64,000 bases of DNA, taken from Serpentinicella alkaliphila (GTDB lineage Bacteria > Bacillota > Clostridia > Peptostreptococcales > Natronincolaceae). Within the stretch, counting starts at the first letter, position 1. Every line of letters starts with the position of its first letter. The stretch spans positions 3,173,875 to 3,237,874 of the forward strand of contig NZ_CP058648.1 of NCBI RefSeq assembly GCF_018141405.1, given 5' to 3'. A program made the position numbers and the translations under genes. The notes beneath the pieces are model-generated. The model had not been told where the DNA came from, did not search any database, and saw nothing but the letters and a program-made list of their open reading frames with translations. Positions 8,522-17,104 of the stretch are shown here, piece after piece.

Positions 8522-9508
8522 TTATCTTATTGCTCCTGCTCTTTTGTGCATTTCAATGAATTCATCAACGTTATCAATATTGATTAATGGACAATCGATA
8601 TCCATATCGATTTTAGTTTCTTCACCAGTTAAAAGTTTATGGCTTGTTGCTAATAAATTAGTAGCAAGTTCATAAGCACTTTGTAAACTTGTAGAAGTCA
8701 TTAATCCTTCTTTAATTAATAGTACCGCTTCAGCTGTTCCATCAACACCGTAAGCTAAAATATTAGCAAATCTTGCATCACCTTTAACTACTTCAAGTGC
8801 ACCAGCTGCCATATTGTCGTTCATAGCAATTATAGCGTCAATTTTGCTGTTCGCTTGTACCCATGTTTCCATGTAGTTCATAGCTTCATCTTTATTCCAG
8901 TTAGCGATTTCTTCTCCAACGATTTTTACATCAGGTCTTTTTTCAAAGAACTCTTTTTGCCAGCTAACACGTCTTGCATCAGCATGGAAGTTTCCTGGAG
9001 GTCCATTTAATACAACTACATTAGCATTTTGAGGAATTTGATCAATTGCAACAACCGCGTTAACTGCTGCTTGTGCATATGGATCAGCGTCTACTGAAGA
9101 TGCTCCTTCGATTCCATCGATTCTTGCATTTGTCGTAATTGTAATGATTCCAGCCGCAACAGCTTTTTCAGCATATGGTCTTTGTGCTTCACCATTGTTT
9201 GGTTGGATAATTATTGCATCATACTTGCTTGTTATAGCATTTTCAATTAATGCATTTTGAGTTGAGTCATTAGCTTGACCATCAAATATGTCTACAACAA
9301 TATTGTCATACTTTTCAGCTTCTTCTTTAACAGCGTTTGCTAACCATGCAGCAAATGAGTCAGCTTGTGCTCTCGCAATATAAGCTACTCTATAAACCTG
9401 AGGACCTTCATTTTTAGGTTCCGTTTTAGTTTCTGCAGGTTTACTACACCCTACTAACACTGACATCATTAATACAACTACTAGTAATACTGATAACCAT
9501 TTTTTCAT
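8522..9508 (-). CDS. Sugar ABC transporter substrate-binding lipoprotein
   Basis: A 328-residue type I periplasmic-binding protein of the ribose/galactose group (Peripla_BP_4). A signal sequence MKKWLSVLLVVVLMMSVLVGC ends in the lipobox LVGC, so it is a membrane-tethered lipoprotein. Family features include VAYIARAQADSFAAW, DAIIIQPNNGEAQRPYAEKA, and IIAMNDNMAAGALEV. It captures the sugar or polyol for the permease and ATPase encoded upstream (9561-12076). The ligand is not evident from sequence; the enzymes downstream suggest a pentitol or xylulose-type sugar. Confidence 0.88.
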   Translation of the reverse strand: MKKWLSVLLVVVLMMSVLVGCSKPAETKTEPKNEGPQVYRVAYIARAQADSFAAWLANAVKEEAEKYDNIVVDIFDGQANDSTQNALIENAITSKYDAIIIQPNNGEAQRPYAEKAVAAGIITITTNARIDGIEGASSVDADPYAQAAVNAVVAIDQIPQNANVVVLNGPPGNFHADARRVSWQKEFFEKRPDVKIVGEEIANWNKDEAMNYMETWVQANSKIDAIIAMNDNMAAGALEVVKGDARFANILAYGVDGTAEAVLLIKEGLMTSTSLQSAYELATNLLATSHKLLTGEETKIDMDIDCPLINIDNVDEFIEMHKRAGAIR

Positions 9509-9560
9509 TTAATCTCCCCCTTAAATAATTTTATTTTAATAGATTACTCTATTAAAGCCT

Positions 9561-10568
9561 TTAGTTATTCTTCGCTGTTTCTTTCGAATCTGCTTCAACA
9601 CTTCTTAACTTTCGTTTTGTTCTTTTTGACTTTGCCCATATATCATATATTACAGCTAGTGCTATTATTGCACCACGAATAATTTGTTGTAAATACGAGT
9701 TTACTCTTGTTAGAACCATGATATTATCTAGAAAACCAACAATGAATGCACCTGCTAGAGTACCTACTGCAGATCCAATTCCACCAGTGAAGCTTGTTCC
9801 GCCAATTACAGCTGCTGTAAGGGCATGGAACTCAAAACCAACCGCACCGTTAGGCATTCCACCATTAACCCTAGACATGAATATAACTCCAGCAATACCT
9901 ACAAATACACCATTTATAATATATGCTTTCATCTTAATACTATCTACACTTATTCCTGAGGCATTAGCTGCTTCCTCGTTACCACCAATCGCATATACCG
10001 ATCTTCCGAAAATAGTATGTTTTAAAATATACCAGGTAATTGCTAATATTACTAACATGAAAACTATAGGTGTTGGAAGTCCAAAGGTTGAGCCTTGACC
10101 AAACTTAATATAATCACCAATTTGATATATGTTTTGTCCATTAGTATATAACAGTGCTGCTCCACGGGCCATAGTCATCATAGCCAAAGTAGCAATAAAA
10201 GGCGGTGTCTTAAATTTTGTAACCATTAGACCATTTAGTATATTACATATTACACTGGCAATAATAGCTACTATGAAAGCTAAAAGTAGAGATCCAGTAT
10301 TAATGTAGGTTGATACCGAAAGCACCCCTGCCAAGGCTAAAACTGAACCTGATGACAAGTCTAACATACCACATATTATTAGTATTGTTTGCCCAAAGGC
10401 TAAAATCGTTACTACAGAAATTTGCCTAGAAATATTCGTTAAGTTAGTATAGGATAAAAAGTTTTCATTTGCTAAGGAGCATATAATGAATAAAACAGCT
10501 AATACTAAAAATATACTATATTTACTTTTTATCTCTGTCCAAATTTTATTTATTTTATTAGTTGTCAT
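9561..10568 (-). CDS. Sugar ABC transporter permease (RbsC family)
   Basis: A 335-residue BPD_transp_2 permease with about ten hydrophobic segments. The SRQISVVTILAFGQTILI, GMLDLSSGSVLALAGVL and TAAVIGGTSFTGGIGS motifs are those of RbsC-type permeases. It forms the membrane channel of the transporter with the ATPase immediately upstream (14 nt gap) and the lipoprotein downstream. The basic C-terminal tail is cytoplasmic. Confidence 0.9.
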   Translation of the reverse strand: MTTNKINKIWTEIKSKYSIFLVLAVLFIICSLANENFLSYTNLTNISRQISVVTILAFGQTILIICGMLDLSSGSVLALAGVLSVSTYINTGSLLLAFIVAIIASVICNILNGLMVTKFKTPPFIATLAMMTMARGAALLYTNGQNIYQIGDYIKFGQGSTFGLPTPIVFMLVILAITWYILKHTIFGRSVYAIGGNEEAANASGISVDSIKMKAYIINGVFVGIAGVIFMSRVNGGMPNGAVGFEFHALTAAVIGGTSFTGGIGSAVGTLAGAFIVGFLDNIMVLTRVNSYLQQIIRGAIIALAVIYDIWAKSKRTKRKLRSVEADSKETAKNN

Positions 10569-10582
10569 GTATTCACCTCAAT

Positions 10583-12076
10583 TTAACTTGTTTTAGTGGC
10601 TAATTTCATAATTTCTTCTTGTGAAAAATCACTTCTCATTAACTCACCAGCTACTTTACCTTTTGATATAACATATATTCTGTCACACATTCCAATAAGT
10701 TCAGGAAGTTCAGAAGAAACCATTATAATGCCTTTTTTCTGTTTAGCCAATTCCATCATTAAAACATATATTTCATACTTTGCCCCAACATCAATTCCCC
10801 TTGTTGGTTCATCTAAAATTAAAACATCTGGATCAGTAACCATCCATTTAGCAAGAATTACTTTTTGTTGATTACCACCACTTAAAGATTCTATTGAGGT
10901 TTCAACAGTAGGTGTTTTAACCCTCATTTTCTTGCAATAATCCTCTATAACAGCATTCTCTTCTTTAGCGTGTAGTCTACCTCTATATATAAACTTCTTT
11001 AGACTACTAAGAGAAACGTTTTCCCTAACACTTCTTACTGGTACTATACCATATCTACGTCTATCCTCTGATAACATTACAACCTTTTTATTTATACAGT
11101 CCTTAACAGTTTTAATACTGACTTTCTCACCTTTGATTATAATCTCCCCAGATTGGTATTCATCAAGACCAAATAGAGATCTCATAATCTCTGTTCTACC
11201 AGCCCCCATAAGCCCAGCAAAACCAATTATTTCACCCTCACGAACATGAAAGCTTATTTCGTTAAAATTACCTTTATTTGTTAGGTTTTTTACTTCAAGT
11301 AATGTATTGCCAATTTCAACCTCTTCTTTAGGAAAATTATTTTCTAATTTTCTACCTACCATCTGAGATATAACAGTTTCCATATCATACTGTTCTTTGG
11401 GTCTTGAATCAATAACACATCCATCTCTAAAAACAGTTATTTCATCAGCAATTTTGAAAATCTCATCCATTTTATGAGAAATATATATAATACATGCGCC
11501 TCTACTTTTTAATTCATTTATTTTTTTAAACAGTACTTCAACTTCTTTTTGAGTGATTGCAGAGGTAGGTTCGTCCATAATAATTATATCTGAATTCCAT
11601 GAGATAGCTTTTAATATCTCTAACATTTGTATATCAGAGACTGTTAAATCCTTTAGCTTTGTTTCAGGAGAGTAATCTAGACCCTCTCTATTTAAAAGTA
11701 CAATTGTATTCCTTCGTATTGCCCCCCAATCAACATTACCATACCTGTTCTTAGGCCAGTTCCCTACAAATAGACTTTCCTCTACAGTCATTTCTGGAAT
11801 GTAGTTTAACTCTTGGAATATCATAGATATCCCTAAGCTTCTAGCTTTAATCGGATCCTGTACTTCAACAACTTTTCCATCGATTAATATTTCCCCAGCA
11901 TCAGCTTTGTAAATCCCATTAATAATCTTCATTAAAGTAGACTTGCCAGCCCCATTTTCACCGCACAATACATGAACTGTGCCTTTTCTTACAGAGAAGT
12001 TAATATTATCTAATGCTTTAACACCAGGAAAAGATTTCTCAATGTTACGAACTCTTAGTTTAACAACCTCATCCAT
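10583..12076 (-). CDS. Sugar ABC transporter ATP-binding protein (RbsA family, two ABC domains)
   Basis: A 497-residue protein with two fused nucleotide-binding domains. The first has Walker A GENGAGKST (about residues 39-47), signature LTVSDIQMLEI and Walker B IIIMDEPTSAI. The second has the usual degenerate loop GLMGAGRTE, a good signature LSGGNQQKV and VLILDEPTRGIDVGA. This tandem layout with a weakened second P-loop is normal for RbsA/MglA/XylG. It powers uptake with the permease and lipoprotein of the same operon. Confidence 0.92.
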   Translation of the reverse strand: MDEVVKLRVRNIEKSFPGVKALDNINFSVRKGTVHVLCGENGAGKSTLMKIINGIYKADAGEILIDGKVVEVQDPIKARSLGISMIFQELNYIPEMTVEESLFVGNWPKNRYGNVDWGAIRRNTIVLLNREGLDYSPETKLKDLTVSDIQMLEILKAISWNSDIIIMDEPTSAITQKEVEVLFKKINELKSRGACIIYISHKMDEIFKIADEITVFRDGCVIDSRPKEQYDMETVISQMVGRKLENNFPKEEVEIGNTLLEVKNLTNKGNFNEISFHVREGEIIGFAGLMGAGRTEIMRSLFGLDEYQSGEIIIKGEKVSIKTVKDCINKKVVMLSEDRRRYGIVPVRSVRENVSLSSLKKFIYRGRLHAKEENAVIEDYCKKMRVKTPTVETSIESLSGGNQQKVILAKWMVTDPDVLILDEPTRGIDVGAKYEIYVLMMELAKQKKGIIMVSSELPELIGMCDRIYVISKGKVAGELMRSDFSQEEIMKLATKTS

Positions 12077-12247
12077 TTTAATCTCCTTTCATGCTATAGA
12101 ATATTTCTATATACTTATTAAATTTTGTTTTACAAATAGTTATATTTTTTTAAAGATGTAAAGTTATGTCTAAATGTATTTGTAAAAATTAGCCGCCTAG
12201 GACCTAATTTAATCCTATAATTAGAATAAACTTACATGAAAAGTACA

Positions 12248-13231
12248 TTATATTTCTAAAGACAAAGTTGTCTCTCGTTCTATAAGTTTTGTTTGCAAAA
12301 TATAGTCTTTTACTGCAACTTCATCTCCATTGATTTGCTTGATTAATAATTCAACGATAGTTCTACCTATTTCTTCTATTGGCTGATTAATAGTAGTTAG
12401 TGAAGGATATAGAAGCTCACCAATAAAACTATTGTCAAACCCAATAATCTTAACTTGATTCGGTATTGTAACCCCTCTTTTTTTAAGAGATCTCATTATA
12501 GTAGCTGCTGCGATATCATTAAAAACAAATATGCCATCATATTGACTAATATCATTCATACTATTTATATCTGCCTCTAACATTTCTACTTGAAAGTCGC
12601 TCTGAAACTCAATAAAGCTTACCTCTACACCCTTATCTTTGGCCGCATCCATAAATCCTTCAAATCTTAGCTCCGTTGCTTCAAAAGATTTAGGTCCTCT
12701 TATCTGCAAAATTCTTTCGCAGTTTTTACTATATAGATGCTCAAACGCCATTCTTCCTCCATTATAGTTATCGGAAGAAACGGTAATAATATTATCGAGT
12801 ATATGGTTTTCAAAGGCCACTACAGGAATGTTAATATTGCTATATTCTGATTTGCACTGACTTCGTGAAGCAATAATACCTGCTACCCTATGACTTTTCA
12901 AAACTTCTAAATAATTTTTTTCTTTTTCCTTATCATCATCTGTGTTGCATAAAAATATATTATATCCCATATTTTTCGCGTAATCTTCTATAACAGATGC
13001 TAATTGATTGAAGAATGGGTTTGATATATTTGGAACCATTAATCCTATCGTTTTAGAATTTTTAGTAAACACCGCTCTCGCTAGTGCATTAGGAGTATAA
13101 TTTAACTCCTCTATCACTTTTTGAATTTTTTTCTTAGATTCCTCACTAACATAACCATTATCATTTAGGTATCTGGATACGGTTGCAATTCCAATTCCAG
13201 CCCTTTTCGCAATCTCTCTAATATTTGACAT
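12248..13231 (-). CDS. LacI-family transcriptional regulator
   Basis: About 327 residues starting at the ATG at 13231, which has AAGGTAGG seven bases before it and gives MSNIREIAKRAGIGIATVSR. The upstream ATG at 13258 would add nine residues outside the family norm. The N-terminal helix-turn-helix (IREIAKRAGIGIATVSRYLN) and hinge helix (YTPNALARAV) precede a periplasmic-binding-like effector domain (TIGLMVPNISNPFF, IPVVAFENH). It heads the transporter operon, so local control by the transported sugar is likely. Two palindromes upstream are candidate operators. Confidence 0.9.
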   Translation of the reverse strand: MSNIREIAKRAGIGIATVSRYLNDNGYVSEESKKKIQKVIEELNYTPNALARAVFTKNSKTIGLMVPNISNPFFNQLASVIEDYAKNMGYNIFLCNTDDDKEKEKNYLEVLKSHRVAGIIASRSQCKSEYSNINIPVVAFENHILDNIITVSSDNYNGGRMAFEHLYSKNCERILQIRGPKSFEATELRFEGFMDAAKDKGVEVSFIEFQSDFQVEMLEADINSMNDISQYDGIFVFNDIAAATIMRSLKKRGVTIPNQVKIIGFDNSFIGELLYPSLTTINQPIEEIGRTIVELLIKQINGDEVAVKDYILQTKLIERETTLSLEI

Positions 13232-13344
13232 ATCAATTCCTACCTTTATAATTCCCATATCTCAGAAATTTTTTATCTATAATTAGTTTCAATCAATTTA
13301 CTTATCTCTATGCTTTGTACCCTTAAAATTTAAAACACAACATG

Positions 13345-13358
13345 TGGAACAAGTTCCA
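13345..13358. promoter_or_regulatory. LacI-type operator candidate O2
   Basis: TGGAACAAGTTCCA is a perfect 6+6 inverted repeat around AA, flanked by ACATG on the left and CATGT on the right. It lies 115 bp before the regulator gene and 177 bp (centre to centre) from the second palindrome at 13522-13535. No other gene is close by. Confidence 0.55.
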
Positions 13359-13521
13359 TGCATGTCTTAGTAAATTATTGTACATACTCAGTTAATTTGA
13401 GCAGCACATCCTACTTTAATTATATTAAATATATGACTTGTACTTCACACTTTATGAATATAACCTTTAATTAAAATAAACACTTTTTAACACAATACTT
13501 TCACCCTAAAGAACAAACTAA

Positions 13522-13546
13522 TGAAACATGTTCCATATTCATTATA
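13522..13546 (-). promoter_or_regulatory. LacI-type operator candidate O1 with -10 box
   Basis: TGAAACATGTTCCA (13522-13535) is an inverted repeat with one mismatch and shares the GTTCCA arm with the palindrome at 13345. On the minus strand TATAAT (13546-13541) lies six bases before it, with a weak -35 (CTGACT) 17 bp further up. The operator would therefore cover the transcription start, as for a repressor. The sigma and repressor assignments are inference. Confidence 0.5.
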
Positions 13547-13880
13547 TCATATGTTATAAATCAAGTCAGTATAATTATTATTTTTGTGATTTTTTTTATA
13601 TTTTAAAATTTTTCATAACCCTCGTTTTCTATTTTTACGCTTGAAATTAAAGGGTGTTATAAAAAATTAATATGATTTAAATCTTCAATCACCATTATGA
13701 CTATAAATCTTTACTAAACATTAAAATCTATGGACAGTATCCTCACTCACTCTAACCAATGAGTTTCCCAGTTAAAATTTCTGTCTTCTACTGATAACAT
13801 AACATGTTTTGCTATTTTTTCCAATACTACATGTTTTCCAATAAAAATAGATATATTACTAAAGGTCCTAATAATGGCTC

Positions 13881-13910
13881 TTGATTTTATAAGTATGTTC
13901 ATGGTAGAAT
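13881..13910 (+). promoter_or_regulatory. Probable promoter of the glycine-riboswitch transcript
   Basis: TTGATT (13881-13886), an 18-bp spacer and TAGAAT (13905-13910) place the start about 65 bases before the aptamer. The match is moderate and other AT-rich hexamers exist nearby. Confidence 0.35.
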
Positions 13911-13983
13911 AACATTTGTTCACAAAATAAAATTTTATACGTATCGGATGAAGGTAATAGAATACAAACTGTAGACTGTTATT

Positions 13984-14069
13984 GGACGAGCCTCTGGAGA
14001 GACTCAAAAGAGCACCGAAGGGGAAAGCCTGAAACATCAGGTGAAACTCTCAGGTAAAAGGACAGGGGA
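13984..14069 (+). ncRNA. Glycine riboswitch (single aptamer)
   Basis: The plus strand carries the conserved blocks CTCTGGAGAGACTC, GCACCGAAGGGG, AAAGCCTG, GGTGAAACTCTCAGG and AAAAGGACAGGGG, the canonical glycine aptamer. Only one full aptamer is visible, although tandem pairs are common. A terminator follows at 14157-14193 and an AgcS symporter gene at 14320, so it should control glycine/alanine uptake or export. Confidence 0.92.
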
Positions 14070-14156
14070 TTTTTCTCATTTAATGTAATACTATTGTATC
14101 TACGTTTCTTTGTACATACAATGGTTTGTTCATGCATGAAAAATCTAATTCCAACC

Positions 14157-14193
14157 AGAGACTAAACTTTGAATAGTCTCTTTTCTTTTTTTT
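14157..14193 (+). terminator. Terminator, expression platform of the glycine riboswitch
   Basis: AGAGACT (14157-14163) pairs with AGTCTCT (14175-14181) and is followed by TTTCTTTTTTTT. It lies between aptamer and start codon, so the switch works by transcription termination. Confidence 0.8.
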
Positions 14194-14319
14194 GAATCTC
14201 AATATTACTTGTAAAGGAGAGATGCAAATCAATACTACATTATTACAATCTGTAAAATATAAGTCCTAATTTATAACTGTTATAAAAAATATATTTAACT
14301 ATACTACGGAGGTTTTGTC

Positions 14320-15675
14320 ATGAAATTATTAATGGAAATCATTTCTAAAATTAATGGTGTTTTATGGGGCCCAGTAATGTTATTCTTTTTATTGGGTACA
14401 GGAGTACTTTTTACAGTGAAGCTAAGATTCATTCAAATTAGAAGATTTAAAGATATTTGGAGAGAAACATTTGGCGGAATCTTTAATAAAAAAGAGAAAG
14501 CAGATGAAAATGGTATTTCTTCATTTCAAGCTCTAACAACTGCAATAGCTGCCCAGGTTGGTACAGGAAATTTGGCTGGAGTTGCGACAGCTATTGCTGC
14601 GGGTGGCCCAGGAGCAATCTTTTGGATGTGGTTAAGCGGTTTCCTAGGAATGGGAACAATTTTTGGTGAAGCAGTTCTATCTCAACTTTATACAGAAAAA
14701 GTGGACGGTGAATTAACGGGCGGTCCAGCATACTATATTAAAAATGGTTTAAATAGTAAATTTTTAGCAGGATTTTTCGCGATAGCTATTGTACTAGCAT
14801 TAGGGTTTATGGGGAATATGGTTCAGTCAAATTCTATATCAGAAGCAGCATATGTTGCTTTTAATATCCCTAAGTTAGTAACAGGGGGATTTGTTGCAGC
14901 TTTAGTTGGTCTAATTATAATTGGCGGTATTAACAGAATAGCTTCTTTTACTGAAAAAATCGTTCCTTTTATGGCAGGCCTATATATTATAGGTGCCCTT
15001 ACAATTGTTATAATGAATTACAATCAAATTCTACCAGCTTTCAAAATGATTTTTATTGGAGCTTTTAATCCTATGGCAGCAACTGGTGGAATTATCGGTG
15101 CTTCAATAAAAGAAGCCTTCCGTTATGGAGTAGCTAGAGGTTTGTTTTCTAACGAGGCTGGTATGGGTTCAACCCCTCATGCCCATGCTATTGCAAAGGT
15201 AGACCATCCAGCACAGCAGGGATTAGTTGCAATAATGGGTATAATTATCGATACTGGCATAGTATGTACATTAACTGCATTAGTAATTTTGACAACTGGA
15301 TCTCTTTCAACTGGCCTTAATGGATCTCAACTGACACAAGAAGCATTCATTAGAGGTTTAGGCACCCATGGTGCTACCTTTGTTGCTATATGCTTATTCT
15401 TCTTTGCCCTATCTACTATAATTGGTTGGTACTACTTTGGGGAATCAAACATTAAATATTTATTTGGTAAAAAAGGTATTGGCTTTTACAGAGTTTTTGT
15501 ATTAAGTTTTATTATTTTGGGTACTGCAATGAAAGTTGAAATCGTATGGGAATTAGCTGACACTTTTAATGGTCTAATGGTTATACCTAATCTATTAGCC
15601 TTACTAGGACTAGTTTCCCTTGTAGTTAAGAGTACTAATGAATACGAAAGCAAAGGAGAGCATTCTAAAATATAG
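14320..15675 (+). CDS. Sodium:alanine/glycine symporter (AgcS family)
   Basis: A 451-residue member of the alanine/glycine:cation symporter family with about ten or eleven transmembrane segments. It has the family motifs ALTTAIAAQVGTGNLAGVAT, GGPGAIFWMW, and RGLFSNEAGMGSTPHAHA. The ATG follows a GGAGG Shine-Dalgarno. It should move alanine or glycine with Na+ across the cytoplasmic membrane. The upstream glycine riboswitch makes glycine the likely physiological ligand. It is a single-gene unit ended by the hairpin at 15700. Confidence 0.92.
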   Translation: MKLLMEIISKINGVLWGPVMLFFLLGTGVLFTVKLRFIQIRRFKDIWRETFGGIFNKKEKADENGISSFQALTTAIAAQVGTGNLAGVATAIAAGGPGAIFWMWLSGFLGMGTIFGEAVLSQLYTEKVDGELTGGPAYYIKNGLNSKFLAGFFAIAIVLALGFMGNMVQSNSISEAAYVAFNIPKLVTGGFVAALVGLIIIGGINRIASFTEKIVPFMAGLYIIGALTIVIMNYNQILPAFKMIFIGAFNPMAATGGIIGASIKEAFRYGVARGLFSNEAGMGSTPHAHAIAKVDHPAQQGLVAIMGIIIDTGIVCTLTALVILTTGSLSTGLNGSQLTQEAFIRGLGTHGATFVAICLFFFALSTIIGWYYFGESNIKYLFGKKGIGFYRVFVLSFIILGTAMKVEIVWELADTFNGLMVIPNLLALLGLVSLVVKSTNEYESKGEHSKI

Positions 15676-15699
15676 GCTTTAATTCATACAATATTCCAT

Positions 15700-15737
15700 A
15701 TAAATATAGAGGGAGGCAATACTCCCTCTATATTTAT
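15700..15737. terminator. Bidirectional terminator between agcS and the acyl-CoA ligase gene
   Basis: TAAATATAGAGGGAG (15701-15715) pairs perfectly with CTCCCTCTATATTTA (15722-15736), with a 6-base loop. The stem ends in A/T on both sides, so it can end the plus-strand symporter transcript and the minus-strand biotin operon. Confidence 0.85.
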
Positions 15738-15763
15738 AAAATTATCGATAAATCTTCTTCTAC

Positions 15764-17101
15764 CTAGATTAAACTTCCGTTGCCAAATTGTTTAAGTAAC
15801 CTTCTATCTATCTTTCCATTCTCATTTCTAGGAATGCTGTTTATAATAACAATGTCCTTTGGAACTTTTGTATATTCTAAATACCGTTTACAAAACATCT
15901 TTATTTCATTTTTTAGCTCTACTTCATTTAACTTCTCATAAATTGATATGACTGCCATAATCTCTTCTCCCTTTAAGTGGTGAGCCTTTCCTATAACTAC
16001 AGCCTCATTAACATCGGGATGTTGCATTATGACCTTTTCAATCTCTTCTGCCATTATTTTTTCCCCTGCTTTGTTAATAATATTTCCTTCTCTACCTGTA
16101 AGAAATAAAAAATTATCTTCATCTAAATATCCCAAGTCCCCCGCTGAATGCTTTGTAGGAAAACCATCAGCAATATAAGGACTCTTGACCCATACTTTTT
16201 CGTTTTCAATAATTATTTGTACATCTGGAAAAGCTCTCCCTACACTACCTTCTTTCTGTAGGGAATCTTCGAAATTTAAATAGGATATATGTCCAAGTTC
16301 ACTTGCCCCATAATATTCAACAATTTTTGCCTTCGGAAATATTTCTTTTAATCTACTAAATGTATTCATATCTAATTTAGAACCTGCGGATACAACTGAT
16401 TTAACCTCTAATGATTGTATATTGTCACTAGTCGTTAATATTTTATATAACGCTGGAACCATAAAAATAGCATCAATATTTTTTTTATTGATGATATTCA
16501 TTATTTCCATAGGTTTTTGTTTTTTCGTATGGACTAATGTGCCACCCTCATAAAAAATATGTATAGCACCGTTAAGGTTCGCTGTGTAGTGAAAGTTTCC
16601 ATTTAACAGTAGTCTATTACCCTTGTTAATATTAAATATTTCACTTTGATGTTTAAATGCTCTTTCCCAGGTGTTATAACTTCTCCATATTAATTTTTCT
16701 TCCCCTGTAGTTCCAGAGGAAAGGGCACAAAGAAAAAGATTTGAACCATGGTCTAAACCAGATGCTCTATTATCTTTATATAGCTTGATCTCCCCATTAA
16801 TAATTATTCTAGGGTCAATTTTATTAATTAATCGTTTGTAGTTTTCCTTGGAAATATTCGGTGAAAGGATGACAGAAATTAGTCCAGCCTTCCAAGAGGA
16901 TAAGAAATACATGAGTTGCTTAACTGGGCTATCCTCCTTTATAATTACCAAATCCCCTTTATTTCCAAACTTTAACAACTGTTCAGAAATATTGTCAATA
17001 AATTCTTTTGCTTCTAAGTATGAATACTCCTCATAGTCAGATTGTATAAATTCCCTTTTACCGTCATTAGTAGCTATTCTATCAATTATACTTAAACACA
17101 T
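15764..17101 (-). CDS. AMP-forming acyl-CoA ligase (YhfT-like)
   Basis: A 445-residue ANL-superfamily enzyme, somewhat short for the family. ALSSGTTGEEKLIWRS is the ATP-binding P-loop motif, YYGASELGHISY the adenylate motif, and HSAGDLGYLDEDNFLFLTGR the hinge. The C-terminal NENGKIDRRLLK carries the catalytic lysine. It activates a carboxylic acid to the CoA ester. The gene follows bioY and a thiolase, the same trio as Bacillus yhfU-yhfT-yhfS, so a substrate linked to biotin precursor supply is possible. The actual acid is unknown. Confidence 0.82.
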   Translation of the reverse strand: MCLSIIDRIATNDGKREFIQSDYEEYSYLEAKEFIDNISEQLLKFGNKGDLVIIKEDSPVKQLMYFLSSWKAGLISVILSPNISKENYKRLINKIDPRIIINGEIKLYKDNRASGLDHGSNLFLCALSSGTTGEEKLIWRSYNTWERAFKHQSEIFNINKGNRLLLNGNFHYTANLNGAIHIFYEGGTLVHTKKQKPMEIMNIINKKNIDAIFMVPALYKILTTSDNIQSLEVKSVVSAGSKLDMNTFSRLKEIFPKAKIVEYYGASELGHISYLNFEDSLQKEGSVGRAFPDVQIIIENEKVWVKSPYIADGFPTKHSAGDLGYLDEDNFLFLTGREGNIINKAGEKIMAEEIEKVIMQHPDVNEAVVIGKAHHLKGEEIMAVISIYEKLNEVELKNEIKMFCKRYLEYTKVPKDIVIINSIPRNENGKIDRRLLKQFGNGSLI

Positions 17102-17104
17102 GAG

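Noticed and set aside
13747-14037. Minus-strand open frame of 96 codons
   Set aside because: It is antisense to the glycine riboswitch and has no recognised domain.
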